From contig NZ_JBNXUO010000010.1 of NCBI RefSeq assembly GCF_050563535.1, positions 79,296 to 143,295 on the forward strand: 64,000 nt of DNA. Direction: 5' to 3'. The notes under the pieces were generated by a model that was given only the letters and a program-made list of their open reading frames with translations, made no database searches and was not told where the DNA came from. Of the stretch, positions 44,513-52,938 are shown piece after piece (position 1 is the stretch's first letter; each line of letters begins with the position of its first letter). The translations under genes and the position numbers were made by a program. This stretch comes from Falsiroseomonas sp050563535 (GTDB lineage: Bacteria; Pseudomonadota; Alphaproteobacteria; Acetobacterales; Acetobacteraceae).

Positions 44513-45207
44513 GCGATTCGAAGAAGGGCGGCGCGAAGGCGCCGGCCGCGAAGAAGGGTGCGGCGCCCGCCAAGGGCGGCGCGGCGGAGAACCGCGGCGG
44601 CGGCAGCCAGTCGACGCCGGCGGCGGTGGCGAAGGCCGGCCCGGCCGCGGCTTCGCCGGCCGAGCAGCCGCGGCTCCGCAAGCTGTATGAGGAGGTGGTG
44701 CGCAAGCGCCTCTCCGAGGAGTTCGGCTATTCGAACCCCATGCAGGTGCCGAAGCTCGAGAAGATCGTCATCAACATGGGCGTGGGCGAGGCTGCGGGCG
44801 ACCAGAAGAAGCTCGACAGCGCCGTGGCGGACCTGATGGCGATCACCGGGCAGAAGCCGGTGAAGACCAAGGCGCGCAAGGCCATCGCGGGGTTCAAGAT
44901 CCGCGAGGGCCAGGCGATCGGCTGCAAGGTCACGCTGCGCAAGGCGCGGATGTACGAATTCCTCGACCGCCTGGTGACGATCGCGCTGCCGCGCGTCCGC
45001 GACTTCCGGGGCATCCCCGGCAATCGCGGCTTCGACGGCCGCGGGAACTACGCCATGGGGCTGAAGGAGCAGATCGTGTTCCCCGAGATCAACTACGACA
45101 AGGTGGACACGATTCGCGGGATGGACATCCAGTTCGTCACCACGGCGAAGACCGACGGCGAGGCGAAGGCCCTGCTGAAGGCGTTCGACCTGCCTTTCGC
45201 GAATTGA
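44509..45207 (+). CDS. rplE: 50S ribosomal protein L5 with ~50-residue N-terminal extension
   Basis: 232 residues against the usual 179-185. The core starts at about residue 55 (RLRKLYEEVVRKRLSEEFGYSN), followed by VPKLEKIVINMGVGEA and FRGIPGNRGFDGRGNYAMG. The extra N-terminus is Lys/Ala/Gly/Pro-rich (SDSKKGGAKAPAAKKGAAP). The ATG overlaps the rplX stop, which supports use of the long start; no ATG, GTG or TTG with a ribosome site was found nearer the core. L5 binds 5S rRNA. Confidence 0.95.
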   Translation: MSDSKKGGAKAPAAKKGAAPAKGGAAENRGGGSQSTPAAVAKAGPAAASPAEQPRLRKLYEEVVRKRLSEEFGYSNPMQVPKLEKIVINMGVGEAAGDQKKLDSAVADLMAITGQKPVKTKARKAIAGFKIREGQAIGCKVTLRKARMYEFLDRLVTIALPRVRDFRGIPGNRGFDGRGNYAMGLKEQIVFPEINYDKVDTIRGMDIQFVTTAKTDGEAKALLKAFDLPFAN

Positions 45208-45260
45208 GTTTGGAAAACCGCCAGGCACGCCTGGATAGGTTCCGGAGGATTTAGGACGGC

Positions 45261-45566
45261 ATGGCCAAGACCTCGTCTGTCGAGAAGAACAAGCGGCGCG
45301 AGCAGCTCTCCAAGCTGCATGCGGCGAAGCGTGGGCTGCTGAAGTCGATCGTGATGGACCGTTCGCGGCCCGTCGAGGATCGCTTCGAGGCGACGCTGCG
45401 CCTTGCGCAGCTCCCGCGGAACGGCGCGCAGAACCGCGTGCGCCTGCGCTGCGAGCTCACCGGCCGCCCCCGCGGCAACTACCGTAAGTTCAAGCTGAGC
45501 CGGAACCAGCTCCGCGAACTGGCCAACACCGGCCAGATCCCGGGTCTCGTCAAGGCGAGCTGGTAA
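45261..45566 (+). CDS. rpsN: 30S ribosomal protein S14 (zinc-free type)
   Basis: 101 residues, the C- (no CxxC pairs) long form typical of alphaproteobacteria. AKTSSVEKNKRREQL, RLRCELTGRPRGNYRKFKLSRNQLRELA. A 53-base gap before it, with AGGAGG-like GGAGGATTTAGG ribosome site. Confidence 0.97.
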   Translation: MAKTSSVEKNKRREQLSKLHAAKRGLLKSIVMDRSRPVEDRFEATLRLAQLPRNGAQNRVRLRCELTGRPRGNYRKFKLSRNQLRELANTGQIPGLVKASW

Positions 45567-45578
45567 GGAGGGCCGCGA

Positions 45579-45977
45579 ATGTCGCTGTCCGATCCGCTGG
45601 GTGACATGCTCACCCGCATCCGCAACGCCCAGCGCGCACGGCAGAGCCGTTGCGTCGCGCCCGCGTCGAGGCTCCGCGAGAACGTCCTCGAGGTGCTGAA
45701 GCGCGAGGGCTACATCCGGGCCTTCGCGACCGAGCAGCTTCGCCCGGGCGTCAGGGTCATCAGCATCGAGCTGAAGTATTCGGAAGGCGAGCCCGCCATC
45801 AAGGAGATCACCCGCGTCTCTAAGCCCGGCCGGCGTGTCTATTCGAAGATCGCGGAGCTGCCGAAGTTCTACTCCGGCCTCGGCATCTCGATCCTGTCCA
45901 CGCCGAAGGGCGTGATGAGCGACAACGAGGCTCGCACCGCCAATGTCGGCGGCGAAGTCCTCTGCCGCGTGTTCTGA
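45579..45977 (+). CDS. rpsH: 30S ribosomal protein S8
   Basis: 132 residues. SLSDPLGDMLTRIRNAQRA start and GLGISILSTPKGVMSDNEAR near the end. In E. coli S8 represses the spc mRNA at rplE. Confidence 0.98.
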   Translation: MSLSDPLGDMLTRIRNAQRARQSRCVAPASRLRENVLEVLKREGYIRAFATEQLRPGVRVISIELKYSEGEPAIKEITRVSKPGRRVYSKIAELPKFYSGLGISILSTPKGVMSDNEARTANVGGEVLCRVF

Positions 45978-45990
45978 CGGGAGGGGAACG

Positions 45991-46524
45991 ATGTCTCGCG
46001 TCGGAAAGTATCCGGTCACGGTGCCCGCGGGGGTGCAGGTCGCACTCCAGGGCCGCACCGTGGTCGCCAAGGGGAAGAACGGCGAGCTCACGCTCGACCT
46101 CACGGACCATGTCGACGTGACGGTCGAGGGTTCGTCGGTCGCGGTGGCGCCGCGCGGCGAGGATCGTCGCGCGCGCACCATGTGGGGCACCACCCGCAGC
46201 CTGATCCAGAGCATGGTGACGGGCGTCTCGACCGGCTTCGTGAAGTCGATGGAGATCACCGGCACCGGCTACCGCGCCGCGGTGCAGGGCAGCGACCTCG
46301 TGCTGAACCTCGGCTACAGCCACGAGATCCGCTATCCCGTGCCGAAGGGCATCAAGATCACCTGCGAGCGGCCGACGGCCATCCGGGTCGAGGGCGCCGA
46401 CAAGCGCCAGGTCGGCCAGGTGGCAGCCGAGATCCGCGGCTATCGCGGCCCCGAGCCCTACAAGGGCAAGGGCATCCGCTACGACAACGAGGTGATCCTC
46501 CGGAAGGAGGGTAAGAAGAAGTAA
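45991..46524 (+). CDS. rplF: 50S ribosomal protein L6
   Basis: 177 residues. SRVGKYPVTVPAGVQVAL start, GTGYRAAVQGSDLVLNLGYSHEI, and the C-terminal GYRGPEPYKGKGIRYDNEVI. The start at 45991 follows GAGGGGAACG. The stop shares one base with the rplR ATG (TAATG). Confidence 0.98.
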   Translation: MSRVGKYPVTVPAGVQVALQGRTVVAKGKNGELTLDLTDHVDVTVEGSSVAVAPRGEDRRARTMWGTTRSLIQSMVTGVSTGFVKSMEITGTGYRAAVQGSDLVLNLGYSHEIRYPVPKGIKITCERPTAIRVEGADKRQVGQVAAEIRGYRGPEPYKGKGIRYDNEVILRKEGKKK

Positions 46525-46886
46525 TGGCCGACAAGCTCGCATTGACGGAGCGGCGCCGCGCGCGGCTTCGCTACCAGCTGAAGCTGAAGTCGGGTGGCCG
46601 TCCGCGGCTGTCCGTGTTCCGCTCGGGCAGGCACATCTACGCCCAGGTGATCGACGACAAGGCCGGCCGCACCGTGGCCGCCGCCTCCTCGCTGGAGAAG
46701 CCGATGCGCGAAGGTCTGAAGACCGGTGCGGATCGCGACGCGGCGACGGCGGTGGGCAAGCTGGTGGCCGAGCGTGCGCTCGCCGCCGGCGTGACCGCGG
46801 TGGTGTTCGATCGCGGGCCGTACATCTACCACGGCCGCATCAAGGCGCTGGCGGAGGCTGCCCGCGAGGGCGGTCTCTCCTTCTGA
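46524..46886 (+). CDS. rplR: 50S ribosomal protein L18
   Basis: 120 residues. RLSVFRSGRHIYAQVIDD and FDRGPYIYHGRIKALAEAAREGGL. Binds 5S rRNA with L5. Coupled to rplF. Confidence 0.98.
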   Translation: MADKLALTERRRARLRYQLKLKSGGRPRLSVFRSGRHIYAQVIDDKAGRTVAAASSLEKPMREGLKTGADRDAATAVGKLVAERALAAGVTAVVFDRGPYIYHGRIKALAEAAREGGLSF

Positions 46887-46897
46887 GGAGTTCGGGT

Positions 46898-47536
46898 ATG
46901 GCCAGGGAACCCAGGGGCGGCGGCGAAGGCGGCGAGGGTGGCGATCGTCGCCGCGGCCGCGGCCGGGATCGCGATCGGGACCAGCGGCAGGAGCGGCAGG
47001 ACGGCGACGAGCTGAAGGACAAGCTCGTCACGATCAACCGCGTGGCCAAGGTGGTGAAGGGCGGCCGTCGCTTCAGCTTCGCGGCGCTCGTGGTCGTCGG
47101 CGACCAGAAGGGTCGCGTCGGCTGGGGCGCGGGCAAGGCGCGCGAGGTGCCGGAGGCGATCCGCAAGGCGACGGAGCGTGCCAAGCGCGGCATGATCCGC
47201 GTGCCGATGAAGGAAGGCCGCACCCTGCACCACGACCAGATCGGCGAGTTCGGCGCCGGCCGGGTCATCCTGCGCGCGGCGCCGGCGGGCACCGGGATCA
47301 TCGCCGGCGGCCCGATGCGCGCGGTGTTCGAGACGCTGGGCATGGGCGACGTCGTCGCGAAGTGCACCGGCACCACGAACCCGCACAACATGGTCAAGGC
47401 GACCTTCGCGGCGCTGTCGCGCTGCACCAGCCCGCGCGCCGTTGCGGCGCGTCGCGGCAAGAAGGTCTCCGACCTGCTGGGCCCGCGCAAGGACGCGGTG
47501 GCCGACGGCACGGCGGTGGAGCAGCCGAATGTCTGA
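46898..47536 (+). CDS. rpsE: 30S ribosomal protein S5
   Basis: 212 residues. An N-terminal ~40-residue Gly/Arg/Asp extension (RRRGRGRDRDRDQRQ) precedes the core LVTINRVAKVVKGGRRFSFAALVVVGD, GRVGWGAGKAREVPEAI, and GIIAGGPMRAVFETLG. Such Arg/Asp extensions are known in alphaproteobacterial S5. Overlaps rpmD by 8 bases. Confidence 0.98.
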   Translation: MAREPRGGGEGGEGGDRRRGRGRDRDRDQRQERQDGDELKDKLVTINRVAKVVKGGRRFSFAALVVVGDQKGRVGWGAGKAREVPEAIRKATERAKRGMIRVPMKEGRTLHHDQIGEFGAGRVILRAAPAGTGIIAGGPMRAVFETLGMGDVVAKCTGTTNPHNMVKATFAALSRCTSPRAVAARRGKKVSDLLGPRKDAVADGTAVEQPNV

Positions 47537-47717
47537 GAGCAAGAAGACCGTGAAGGTGACCCAGACCGGGTCGCCGATCGGCCGCAAGCCCGGCCAGCGC
47601 GAGACGCTGATCGGGCTCGGCCTGAACAAGATGCACCGGTCGCGCGAGCTGGAGGACACTCCGGCGGTGCGGGGCATGATCCGCAAGGTCGCCCACCTGG
47701 TGAAGGTGGAGGGCTGA
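47529..47717 (+). CDS. rpmD: 50S ribosomal protein L30
   Basis: 62 residues: KTVKVTQTGSPIGRKPGQRETLIGLGLNKMHRSRELEDTP. The ATG at 47529 lies within the rpsE end; the protein is of normal size. Confidence 0.96.
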   Translation: MSESKKTVKVTQTGSPIGRKPGQRETLIGLGLNKMHRSRELEDTPAVRGMIRKVAHLVKVEG

Positions 47718-47721
47718 GTCG

Positions 47722-48213
47722 ATGAAGCTCAACGAGATCAAGGACAATGACGGCGCCCGCCCGAAGTTCAAGCGCATCGGGCGCGGCATCGGGTCCGGCA
47801 AGGGCAAGACCGGCGGCCGCGGCGTCAAGGGCCAGAAGGCGCGCACCGGCGTGCGGCTGAACGGGTTCGAGGGCGGTCAGCTCCCGATCTACCGGCGCCT
47901 GCCGAAGCGTGGCTTCGTGAACCCGTTCCGCAAGGAATACGCGCCGCTGAACCTCGGCACGCTCGACCGGGCGATCGAGGAGGGCAAGCTGCCCGCCGGC
48001 CAGCCGATCGACGAGGCGGCGCTGAAGGCGGCCGGCGTCGTGCGCGGTTCGTCGAAGTATGCCGGCGTGCGCCTGCTCGCCCATGGCGAGATCAAGCGCG
48101 CGGTCACCATCACGGTCTCCGGCGCCTCGGCGGCGGCGGTCGCGGCGGTGCAGGCGGCGGGCGGCACGGTCACCACGACCGTCGCGCCGGCCGAGGCCGC
48201 GGCGGAAGGCTGA
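47722..48213 (+). CDS. rplO: 50S ribosomal protein L15
   Basis: 163 residues. MKLNEIKDNDGARPKFKRIGRGIGSGKGKTGGRGVKGQKAR start and EGGQLPIYRRLPKRGF. The C-terminus has an Ala/Thr/Val-rich extension. Confidence 0.98.
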   Translation: MKLNEIKDNDGARPKFKRIGRGIGSGKGKTGGRGVKGQKARTGVRLNGFEGGQLPIYRRLPKRGFVNPFRKEYAPLNLGTLDRAIEEGKLPAGQPIDEAALKAAGVVRGSSKYAGVRLLAHGEIKRAVTITVSGASAAAVAAVQAAGGTVTTTVAPAEAAAEG

Positions 48214-48272
48214 GCGCATGGGCTGCCCTTGCACCGGCCTGGTGCGGGCAGCAGGTTAGCGTTGCTGCGAGG

Positions 48273-48305
48273 CGGCGTCCCGGGCACCCCCGGGGCGCCG
48301 TTGTC
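48273..48305 (+). terminator. Hairpin between rplO and secY
   Basis: CGGCGTCCCGGG (48273-48284) pairs with CCCGGGGCGCCG (48289-48300) over 12 positions with one T-G wobble and a CACC loop, followed by TTGTC. It lies 22 bases before secY, so it overlaps the approach to the ribosome site (GAGGAGGG). It could act as partial terminator, a processing site or a translation control on secY. Confidence 0.5.
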
Positions 48306-48322
48306 GCGAGGAGGGTCATCAC

Positions 48323-49690
48323 ATGGCATCCGCCGCCGAACAGCTCGCGGCCAACCTGAATCTCGGCGTGCTGTCGAAGGCCACCGAGCTGAAGAAGCGC
48401 ATCTGGTTCACGCTGGGTGCCCTGATCGTCTACCGCATCGGGTCCTACGTTCCGGTGCCGGGCGTCGACGCCGCGGTGATGGGCGAGATCCTGGCCCAGA
48501 TGGGCGGCGGCATCCTCGGCATGTTCGACATGTTCACGGGCGGCGCGCTCGGGCGCATGACCGTCTTCGCGCTGAACATCATGCCCTACATCTCGGCCTC
48601 CATCATCGTGCAGCTGATGACGACGGCGATCCCCTCCTGGGAGGCGCTGAAGAAGGAAGGCGAGACGGGGCGGAAGAAGCTGAACCAGTACACCCGCTAC
48701 CTGACGCTGTTCATCGCCATCTTCCAGGCCTACGGCATCGCGATCGGGCTCGAGTCGCTGCGCGGCAGCTTCGGGCCGGCCGTGCATGACGCCGGCTGGT
48801 TCTTCCGCATCTCCTGCGTGATCACGCTGGTCGGCGGCACGATGTTCCTGATGTGGCTTGGCGAGCAGATCACCGCGCGCGGCGTCGGCAACGGCATCAG
48901 CCTGATCATCTTCGCGGGCATCGTGGCCAATCTGCCCCATGCGCTGGCGAGCACGCTGGAGCTTGGGCGCACCGGCGCGCTCTCGACCTTCTTCATCATC
49001 TTCTTCCTGCTCGCCGCTCTCGGCATCATCGCCGCCGTGGTCTTCGTGGAGCGCGCGCAGCGCCGCATCCCGGTGCAGTATCCGAAGCGCCAGGTCGGAA
49101 ACCGGATGTTCGGGGGCGAGAACACGCACTTGCCGCTGAAGCTGAACACCGCGGGCGTCATGCCGCCGATCTTCGCCTCCTCCCTGCTGCTGCTGCCGGC
49201 GACCTTCGCCGCCTTCCAGACGGACCGGACGGAGCCGTCGATCCTCGGCGACGTGGCGAACCTGCTGGCGCATGGGCAGCCGCTCTACATGGCGCTCTAC
49301 CTCGCGGGGATCGTGTTCTTCGCCTTCTTCTACACGGCCGTGGTCTTCAACCCGCAGGAGACCGCCGACAATCTGCGGAAATACGGCGGCTTCGTGCCGG
49401 GCATCCGCCCCGGGGCGCCGACGGCCGAGTATTTCGACCGCGTGCTGACGCGCCTCACCGCACTCGGCGCGGTCTACCTGTCGGTCATCTGCCTCGTGCC
49501 GGAACTGCTGATCTCGAACTACGGCGTGCCCTTCTATTTCGGCGGCACCTCGCTGCTGATCATCGTGTCCGTCACGATGGACACGGTGGCGCAGGTGCAG
49601 TCCCATCTCTTCGCGCATCAGTACGAAGGCCTGATCAAGAAGGCGCGGCTTGGCGGCCGCGGGACGCAGCCGGGGGGGCGTGGACGATGA
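48323..49690 (+). CDS. secY: Protein translocase subunit SecY
   Basis: 455 residues, ten membrane helices. Forms the protein channel with SecE (encoded at 23926) and SecG. KKRIWFTLGALIVYRIGSYVPVPGVD start, the plug region MFDMFTGGALGRMTVFALNIMPYISASII, and the cytosolic loops (PIPVQYPKRQ-like RRIPVQYPKRQVG; NPQETADNLRKYGGFVPGIRPG) are intact. The stop overlaps adk by 4 bases. Confidence 0.98.
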   Translation: MASAAEQLAANLNLGVLSKATELKKRIWFTLGALIVYRIGSYVPVPGVDAAVMGEILAQMGGGILGMFDMFTGGALGRMTVFALNIMPYISASIIVQLMTTAIPSWEALKKEGETGRKKLNQYTRYLTLFIAIFQAYGIAIGLESLRGSFGPAVHDAGWFFRISCVITLVGGTMFLMWLGEQITARGVGNGISLIIFAGIVANLPHALASTLELGRTGALSTFFIIFFLLAALGIIAAVVFVERAQRRIPVQYPKRQVGNRMFGGENTHLPLKLNTAGVMPPIFASSLLLLPATFAAFQTDRTEPSILGDVANLLAHGQPLYMALYLAGIVFFAFFYTAVVFNPQETADNLRKYGGFVPGIRPGAPTAEYFDRVLTRLTALGAVYLSVICLVPELLISNYGVPFYFGGTSLLIIVSVTMDTVAQVQSHLFAHQYEGLIKKARLGGRGTQPGGRGR

Positions 49691-50346
49691 GGCTGATACT
49701 GCTCGGGCCGCCCGGGGCGGGGAAGGGCACCCAGGCCAAGCGGCTCGAGGAGCGGTTCGGCATCGCCCAGATCTCGACCGGGGACATGCTGCGGGCCGAG
49801 GTGAAGTCGGGCTCGGAGATCGGGCTGCAGGCCAAGGCCATCATGGAGCGCGGCGAACTCGTCTCGGACGGCATCATCACCGCGATGCTGGCCAGGCGCG
49901 TGCAGCAGCCGGACTGCACCCGCGGCTTCATCCTCGACGGCTTCCCCCGCACGGTGCCGCAGGCCGAGGCGCTGGACACCATGCTGCGCGAGCAGGCGAT
50001 GGACCTCGACCACGTCATCGAACTGGCCGTGGACGACGCGGCGCTGGTCGAGCGGATCGCGGGCCGTTTCACCTGCGCCCGCTGTGGCGAAGGCTACCAT
50101 GACCGCTTCAAGCCGACCGCGAAGGCGGGCACCTGCGACGCCTGTGGCAGCACGGATTTCGTCCGGCGGGCCGACGACAAGGCGGAGACGGTGGCGGCCC
50201 GGCTCGATGCCTACCACCGGCAGACGGCGCCGCTGCTGCCCTTCTACCGGGCGCAGGGCAAGCTGAAGCAGGTGGACGGGATGGCGGAGATGAACGAGGT
50301 GACGCGCCAGATCGGCGACATCCTCGGGAGTGGCGGGACGGCTTGA
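49687..50346 (+). CDS. adk: Adenylate kinase, long form with zinc-type LID
   Basis: 219 residues. P-loop GPPGAGKGT (7-15), AMP site STGDMLRAEV, GFPRT, and the LID with two Cys pairs (FTCARCGEGYHD and GTCDACGSTDF), a tetra-cysteine set able to bind zinc, as in Gram-positive and some alphaproteobacterial enzymes. Keeps AMP, ADP and ATP in balance. The ATG lies in the secY stop (ATGA). Confidence 0.97.
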   Translation: MRLILLGPPGAGKGTQAKRLEERFGIAQISTGDMLRAEVKSGSEIGLQAKAIMERGELVSDGIITAMLARRVQQPDCTRGFILDGFPRTVPQAEALDTMLREQAMDLDHVIELAVDDAALVERIAGRFTCARCGEGYHDRFKPTAKAGTCDACGSTDFVRRADDKAETVAARLDAYHRQTAPLLPFYRAQGKLKQVDGMAEMNEVTRQIGDILGSGGTA

Positions 50347-50497
50347 CTCGACCGGCTGCGCCGGTGTAACCCCGCGCCCTCGCGGCTCGGGGGATGCCCC
50401 GCGGCCGCCCACGCCGTTTGACGTATTGAACATAGCATAATGCCGGCCCTGCCGGCATCGAGTGGGTCGGTCACCGGCCCGTGAGGAGAGAGGCACC
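50347..50497 (+). promoter_or_regulatory. adk-rpsM gap: leader of the alpha operon
   Basis: Signals: TTGACT at 50343-50348 overlapping the adk stop with a weak GTAACC 17 bp on; a 6-bp hairpin (ACCGGC-TGC-GCCGGT, 50351-50365); an AT-rich patch at 50418-50441 holding TTGACG and CATAAT but only 12 bp apart; and a perfect 8-bp hairpin ATGCCGGC-CCT-GCCGGCAT (50440-50458). The patch is the least GC-rich DNA for several kb. A promoter is likely somewhere here but I cannot fix its boxes. Confidence 0.45.
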
Positions 50498-50875
50498 GTG
50501 GCGCGCATCGCCGGCGTGAACATCCCAACCAACAAGCGGGTGCTCATCTCGCTCCGCTACATCTATGGCATCGGCCCGCAGAACGCGAAGGTCATCTGCG
50601 AGCAGCTCGGCATCCCCGAGGAGCGTCGTGTGAACCAGCTGACGGATGAGGAAGTGCTCCGCATCCGCGAGCTGATCGACCGCGAGTACCGGGTCGAGGG
50701 CGACCTGCGCCGCGAAGAGGCGATGAACAAGAAGCGGCTGATGGACATGGCCTGCTACCGCGGCCTGCGCCACCGCCGCGGCCTGCCTGTCCGCGGCCAG
50801 CGGACCCACACGAACGCCCGCACGCGCAAGGGCAAGGCGGTCGCGATCGCCGGCAAGAAGAAGGTGACGAAGTAA
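50498..50875 (+). CDS. rpsM: 30S ribosomal protein S13
   Basis: 125 residues. The start is a GTG at 50498 behind GAGGAGAGAGG, giving VARIAGVNIPTNKRVLISLRYIYGIG. C-terminal RGLPVRGQRTHTNARTRKG is standard. rpmJ and infA, sometimes found just before rpsM, are absent. Confidence 0.98.
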   Translation: MARIAGVNIPTNKRVLISLRYIYGIGPQNAKVICEQLGIPEERRVNQLTDEEVLRIRELIDREYRVEGDLRREEAMNKKRLMDMACYRGLRHRRGLPVRGQRTHTNARTRKGKAVAIAGKKKVTK

Positions 50876-50876
50876 G

Positions 50877-51284
50877 ATGGCCCGCGAACCCCGCGCCGGC
50901 GGTGCCGGCCAGCGCCCGCGCAAGAAGGAACGGAAGAACATCTCTTCCGGCGTCGCGCATGTGCTCGCCAGCTTCAACAACACGGTGGTGACGATCACCG
51001 ACGCCCAGGGCAACGCCATCGCCTGGTCGTCGGCCGGCAGCCAGGGCTTCAAGGGCAGCCGGAAGTCCACCCCCTACGCTGCGCAGGTCGCCGCCGAGGA
51101 TGCCGGCCGCAAGGCGCGCGAGCACGGGATGGAGACGCTGGAGATCCAGGTCTCCGGTCCCGGCTCGGGCCGCGAATCGGCGCTGCGCGCGTTGCAGGCC
51201 GTGGGCTTCTACGTCACCGCCATCCGCGACGTGACGCCCATTCCGCACAATGGCTGCCGCCCCCGGAAGCGCCGCCGCGTCTGA
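50877..51284 (+). CDS. rpsK: 30S ribosomal protein S11
   Basis: 135 residues. ISSGVAHVLASFNNTVVTITDAQGNAIAWSSAGSQGFKGSRKSTPYAAQ is the core and the C-terminal TPIPHNGCRPRKRRRV is invariant. One base after rpsM. Confidence 0.98.
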   Translation: MAREPRAGGAGQRPRKKERKNISSGVAHVLASFNNTVVTITDAQGNAIAWSSAGSQGFKGSRKSTPYAAQVAAEDAGRKAREHGMETLEIQVSGPGSGRESALRALQAVGFYVTAIRDVTPIPHNGCRPRKRRRV

Positions 51285-51349
51285 CGACGCGATGACGCGG
51301 GCGGCCCCGGGCCGCCCGTGGTGCTGATGGCCGGGCAAGGGACAAGACC

Positions 51350-52363
51350 GTGATCGAGAAGAACTGGCGTTCGCTGATCGAGACGAAGAAGGACATCGAG
51401 CTCGGGGCCGACCCGATGCGCGTCGCCACCGTCGTGGCGGAGCCGCTGGAGCGCGGCTTCGGCATGACGCTCGGCAACGCGCTGCGCCGCATCCTCCTCT
51501 CGTCCCTGCAGGGCGCTGCCGTCACCGCGATCCGCATCGACACCGTGCTGCACGAATTCAGCAGCATCGCGGGCGTGCGCGAGGACGTCACGGACATCGT
51601 CCTGAACGTGAAGCAGCTCGCCGTCCGCTACCAGGGCGATGGCCCGAAGCGCCTGCAGCTGACCGCGACGGGCCCGGGCGAGGTGACGGCCGGCCAGATC
51701 CAGACGACCGGCGACATCGAGATCTCGAACCCCGACCTGGTCATCTGCACGCTCGACGACGGCGCGCGCCTGTCGATGGAGCTGACGGTCGACACCGGCA
51801 AGGGCTATGTCCCGGCGAGCGAGAACCGCCCCGAGGACGCGCCGATCGGCCTGATTCCGGTGGACGCCATCTACTCCCCGGTCCGCCGCGTCGCCTACCA
51901 GGTGCAGCCGACCCGCGTGGGCCAGAAGACGGACTACGACAAGCTCGTCCTCACGGTCGAGACGGACGGCACGGTCAGCCCCGAGGATGCGGTCGGCATC
52001 GCGGCCCGCATCCTGCAGGAGCAGCTGCAGCTCTTCGTCAACTTCGAGGAGCCGCGCGCGCGCGTCGTCGAGGAGATCCGCGACGACCTGCCCTTCAACC
52101 GCAACCTGCTCCGCAAGGTCGACGAGCTGGAGCTGTCCGTCCGCTCGGCCAACTGCCTGAAGAACGACAACATCGTCTATATCGGCGACCTCGTTCAGAA
52201 GACCGAGCAGGAGATGCTGCGCACGCCGAACTTCGGCCGCAAGTCGCTGAACGAGATCAAGGAGGTCCTCGCCTCCATGGGCCTCGGCCTCGGGCTCACC
52301 GTGCCCGGCTGGCCGCCGGAGAACATCGAGGAACTCGCGAAGAAGCTGGAGGAGCCCTTCTGA
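51350..52363 (+). CDS. rpoA: DNA-directed RNA polymerase subunit alpha
   Basis: 337 residues. GTG start at 51350 (VIEKNWRSLIETKK). N-terminal dimerisation domain with ERGFGMTLGNALRRILLSSLQGAAVTA; linker; C-terminal domain from about 250 with ELSVRSANCLKNDNIVYIGDLVQKTE and LLRTPNFGRKSLNEIKEVLASMGLGLG-type helices that bind UP elements and activators. rpsD, between rpsK and rpoA in gamma-proteobacteria, is absent as usual in alphas. Confidence 0.98.
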   Translation: MIEKNWRSLIETKKDIELGADPMRVATVVAEPLERGFGMTLGNALRRILLSSLQGAAVTAIRIDTVLHEFSSIAGVREDVTDIVLNVKQLAVRYQGDGPKRLQLTATGPGEVTAGQIQTTGDIEISNPDLVICTLDDGARLSMELTVDTGKGYVPASENRPEDAPIGLIPVDAIYSPVRRVAYQVQPTRVGQKTDYDKLVLTVETDGTVSPEDAVGIAARILQEQLQLFVNFEEPRARVVEEIRDDLPFNRNLLRKVDELELSVRSANCLKNDNIVYIGDLVQKTEQEMLRTPNFGRKSLNEIKEVLASMGLGLGLTVPGWPPENIEELAKKLEEPF

Positions 52364-52395
52364 GGGCGCCCCGTAGGACTTAAGGAAGCAGGACC

Positions 52396-52821
52396 ATGCG
52401 TCACGGGGTTTCGGGCCGCAAGCTCGGCGTCACCTCCTCCCACCGGCTCGCCATGCTGCGCAGCATGGCGACCAGCCTGATCAAGCACGAGCAGATCACC
52501 ACCACGCTGCCGAAGGCAAAGGAGCTGCGCCCGTATGTCGAGCGCATCATCACGCTCGGCAAGCGCGGCGACCTGCATGCGCGCCGCCAGGCCTACGCCC
52601 AGATCCGCGACGAGCGGGTGGTGGACAAGCTCTTCACCACCATCGCGGAGCGCTACAAGACCCGCAATGGCGGCTACACCCGCGTGCTCAAGGCCGGCAT
52701 CCGCTACGGCGATGCCGCGACCATGGGCGTGATCGAGCTGGTGGAGCGCGACGTCGCGGCCAAGGGCCTCGACAGCGGCCCCCGGCCCGAGGTGGTCGAG
52801 AGCGAGGCGGATGCGGCCTGA
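52396..52821 (+). CDS. rplQ: 50S ribosomal protein L17
   Basis: 141 residues. MRHGVSGRKLGVTSSHRLAMLRSMATSLI start; last gene of the cluster, followed by a good terminator. Preceded by TAAGGAAGCAGGACC. Confidence 0.98.
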   Translation: MRHGVSGRKLGVTSSHRLAMLRSMATSLIKHEQITTTLPKAKELRPYVERIITLGKRGDLHARRQAYAQIRDERVVDKLFTTIAERYKTRNGGYTRVLKAGIRYGDAATMGVIELVERDVAAKGLDSGPRPEVVESEADAA

Positions 52822-52850
52822 GCCGTCAGGCAACAGGACCGTGTCGAGGG

Positions 52851-52882
52851 GAAGGGCGCCGCAGGGCGCCCTTCGTCGTTTC
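52851..52882 (+). terminator. Rho-independent terminator of the ribosomal supercluster
   Basis: GAAGGGCGCC (52851-52860), loop GCAG, GGCGCCCTTC (52865-52874), a perfect 10-bp stem, then GTCGTTT. It is 29 bases past the rplQ stop. Confidence 0.85.
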
Positions 52883-52938
52883 CGGGCCGGGCGCCGCGGC
52901 CCGGCCGGCGTCTGTCCCTTCGTCCCGTCTCCCGCCTC

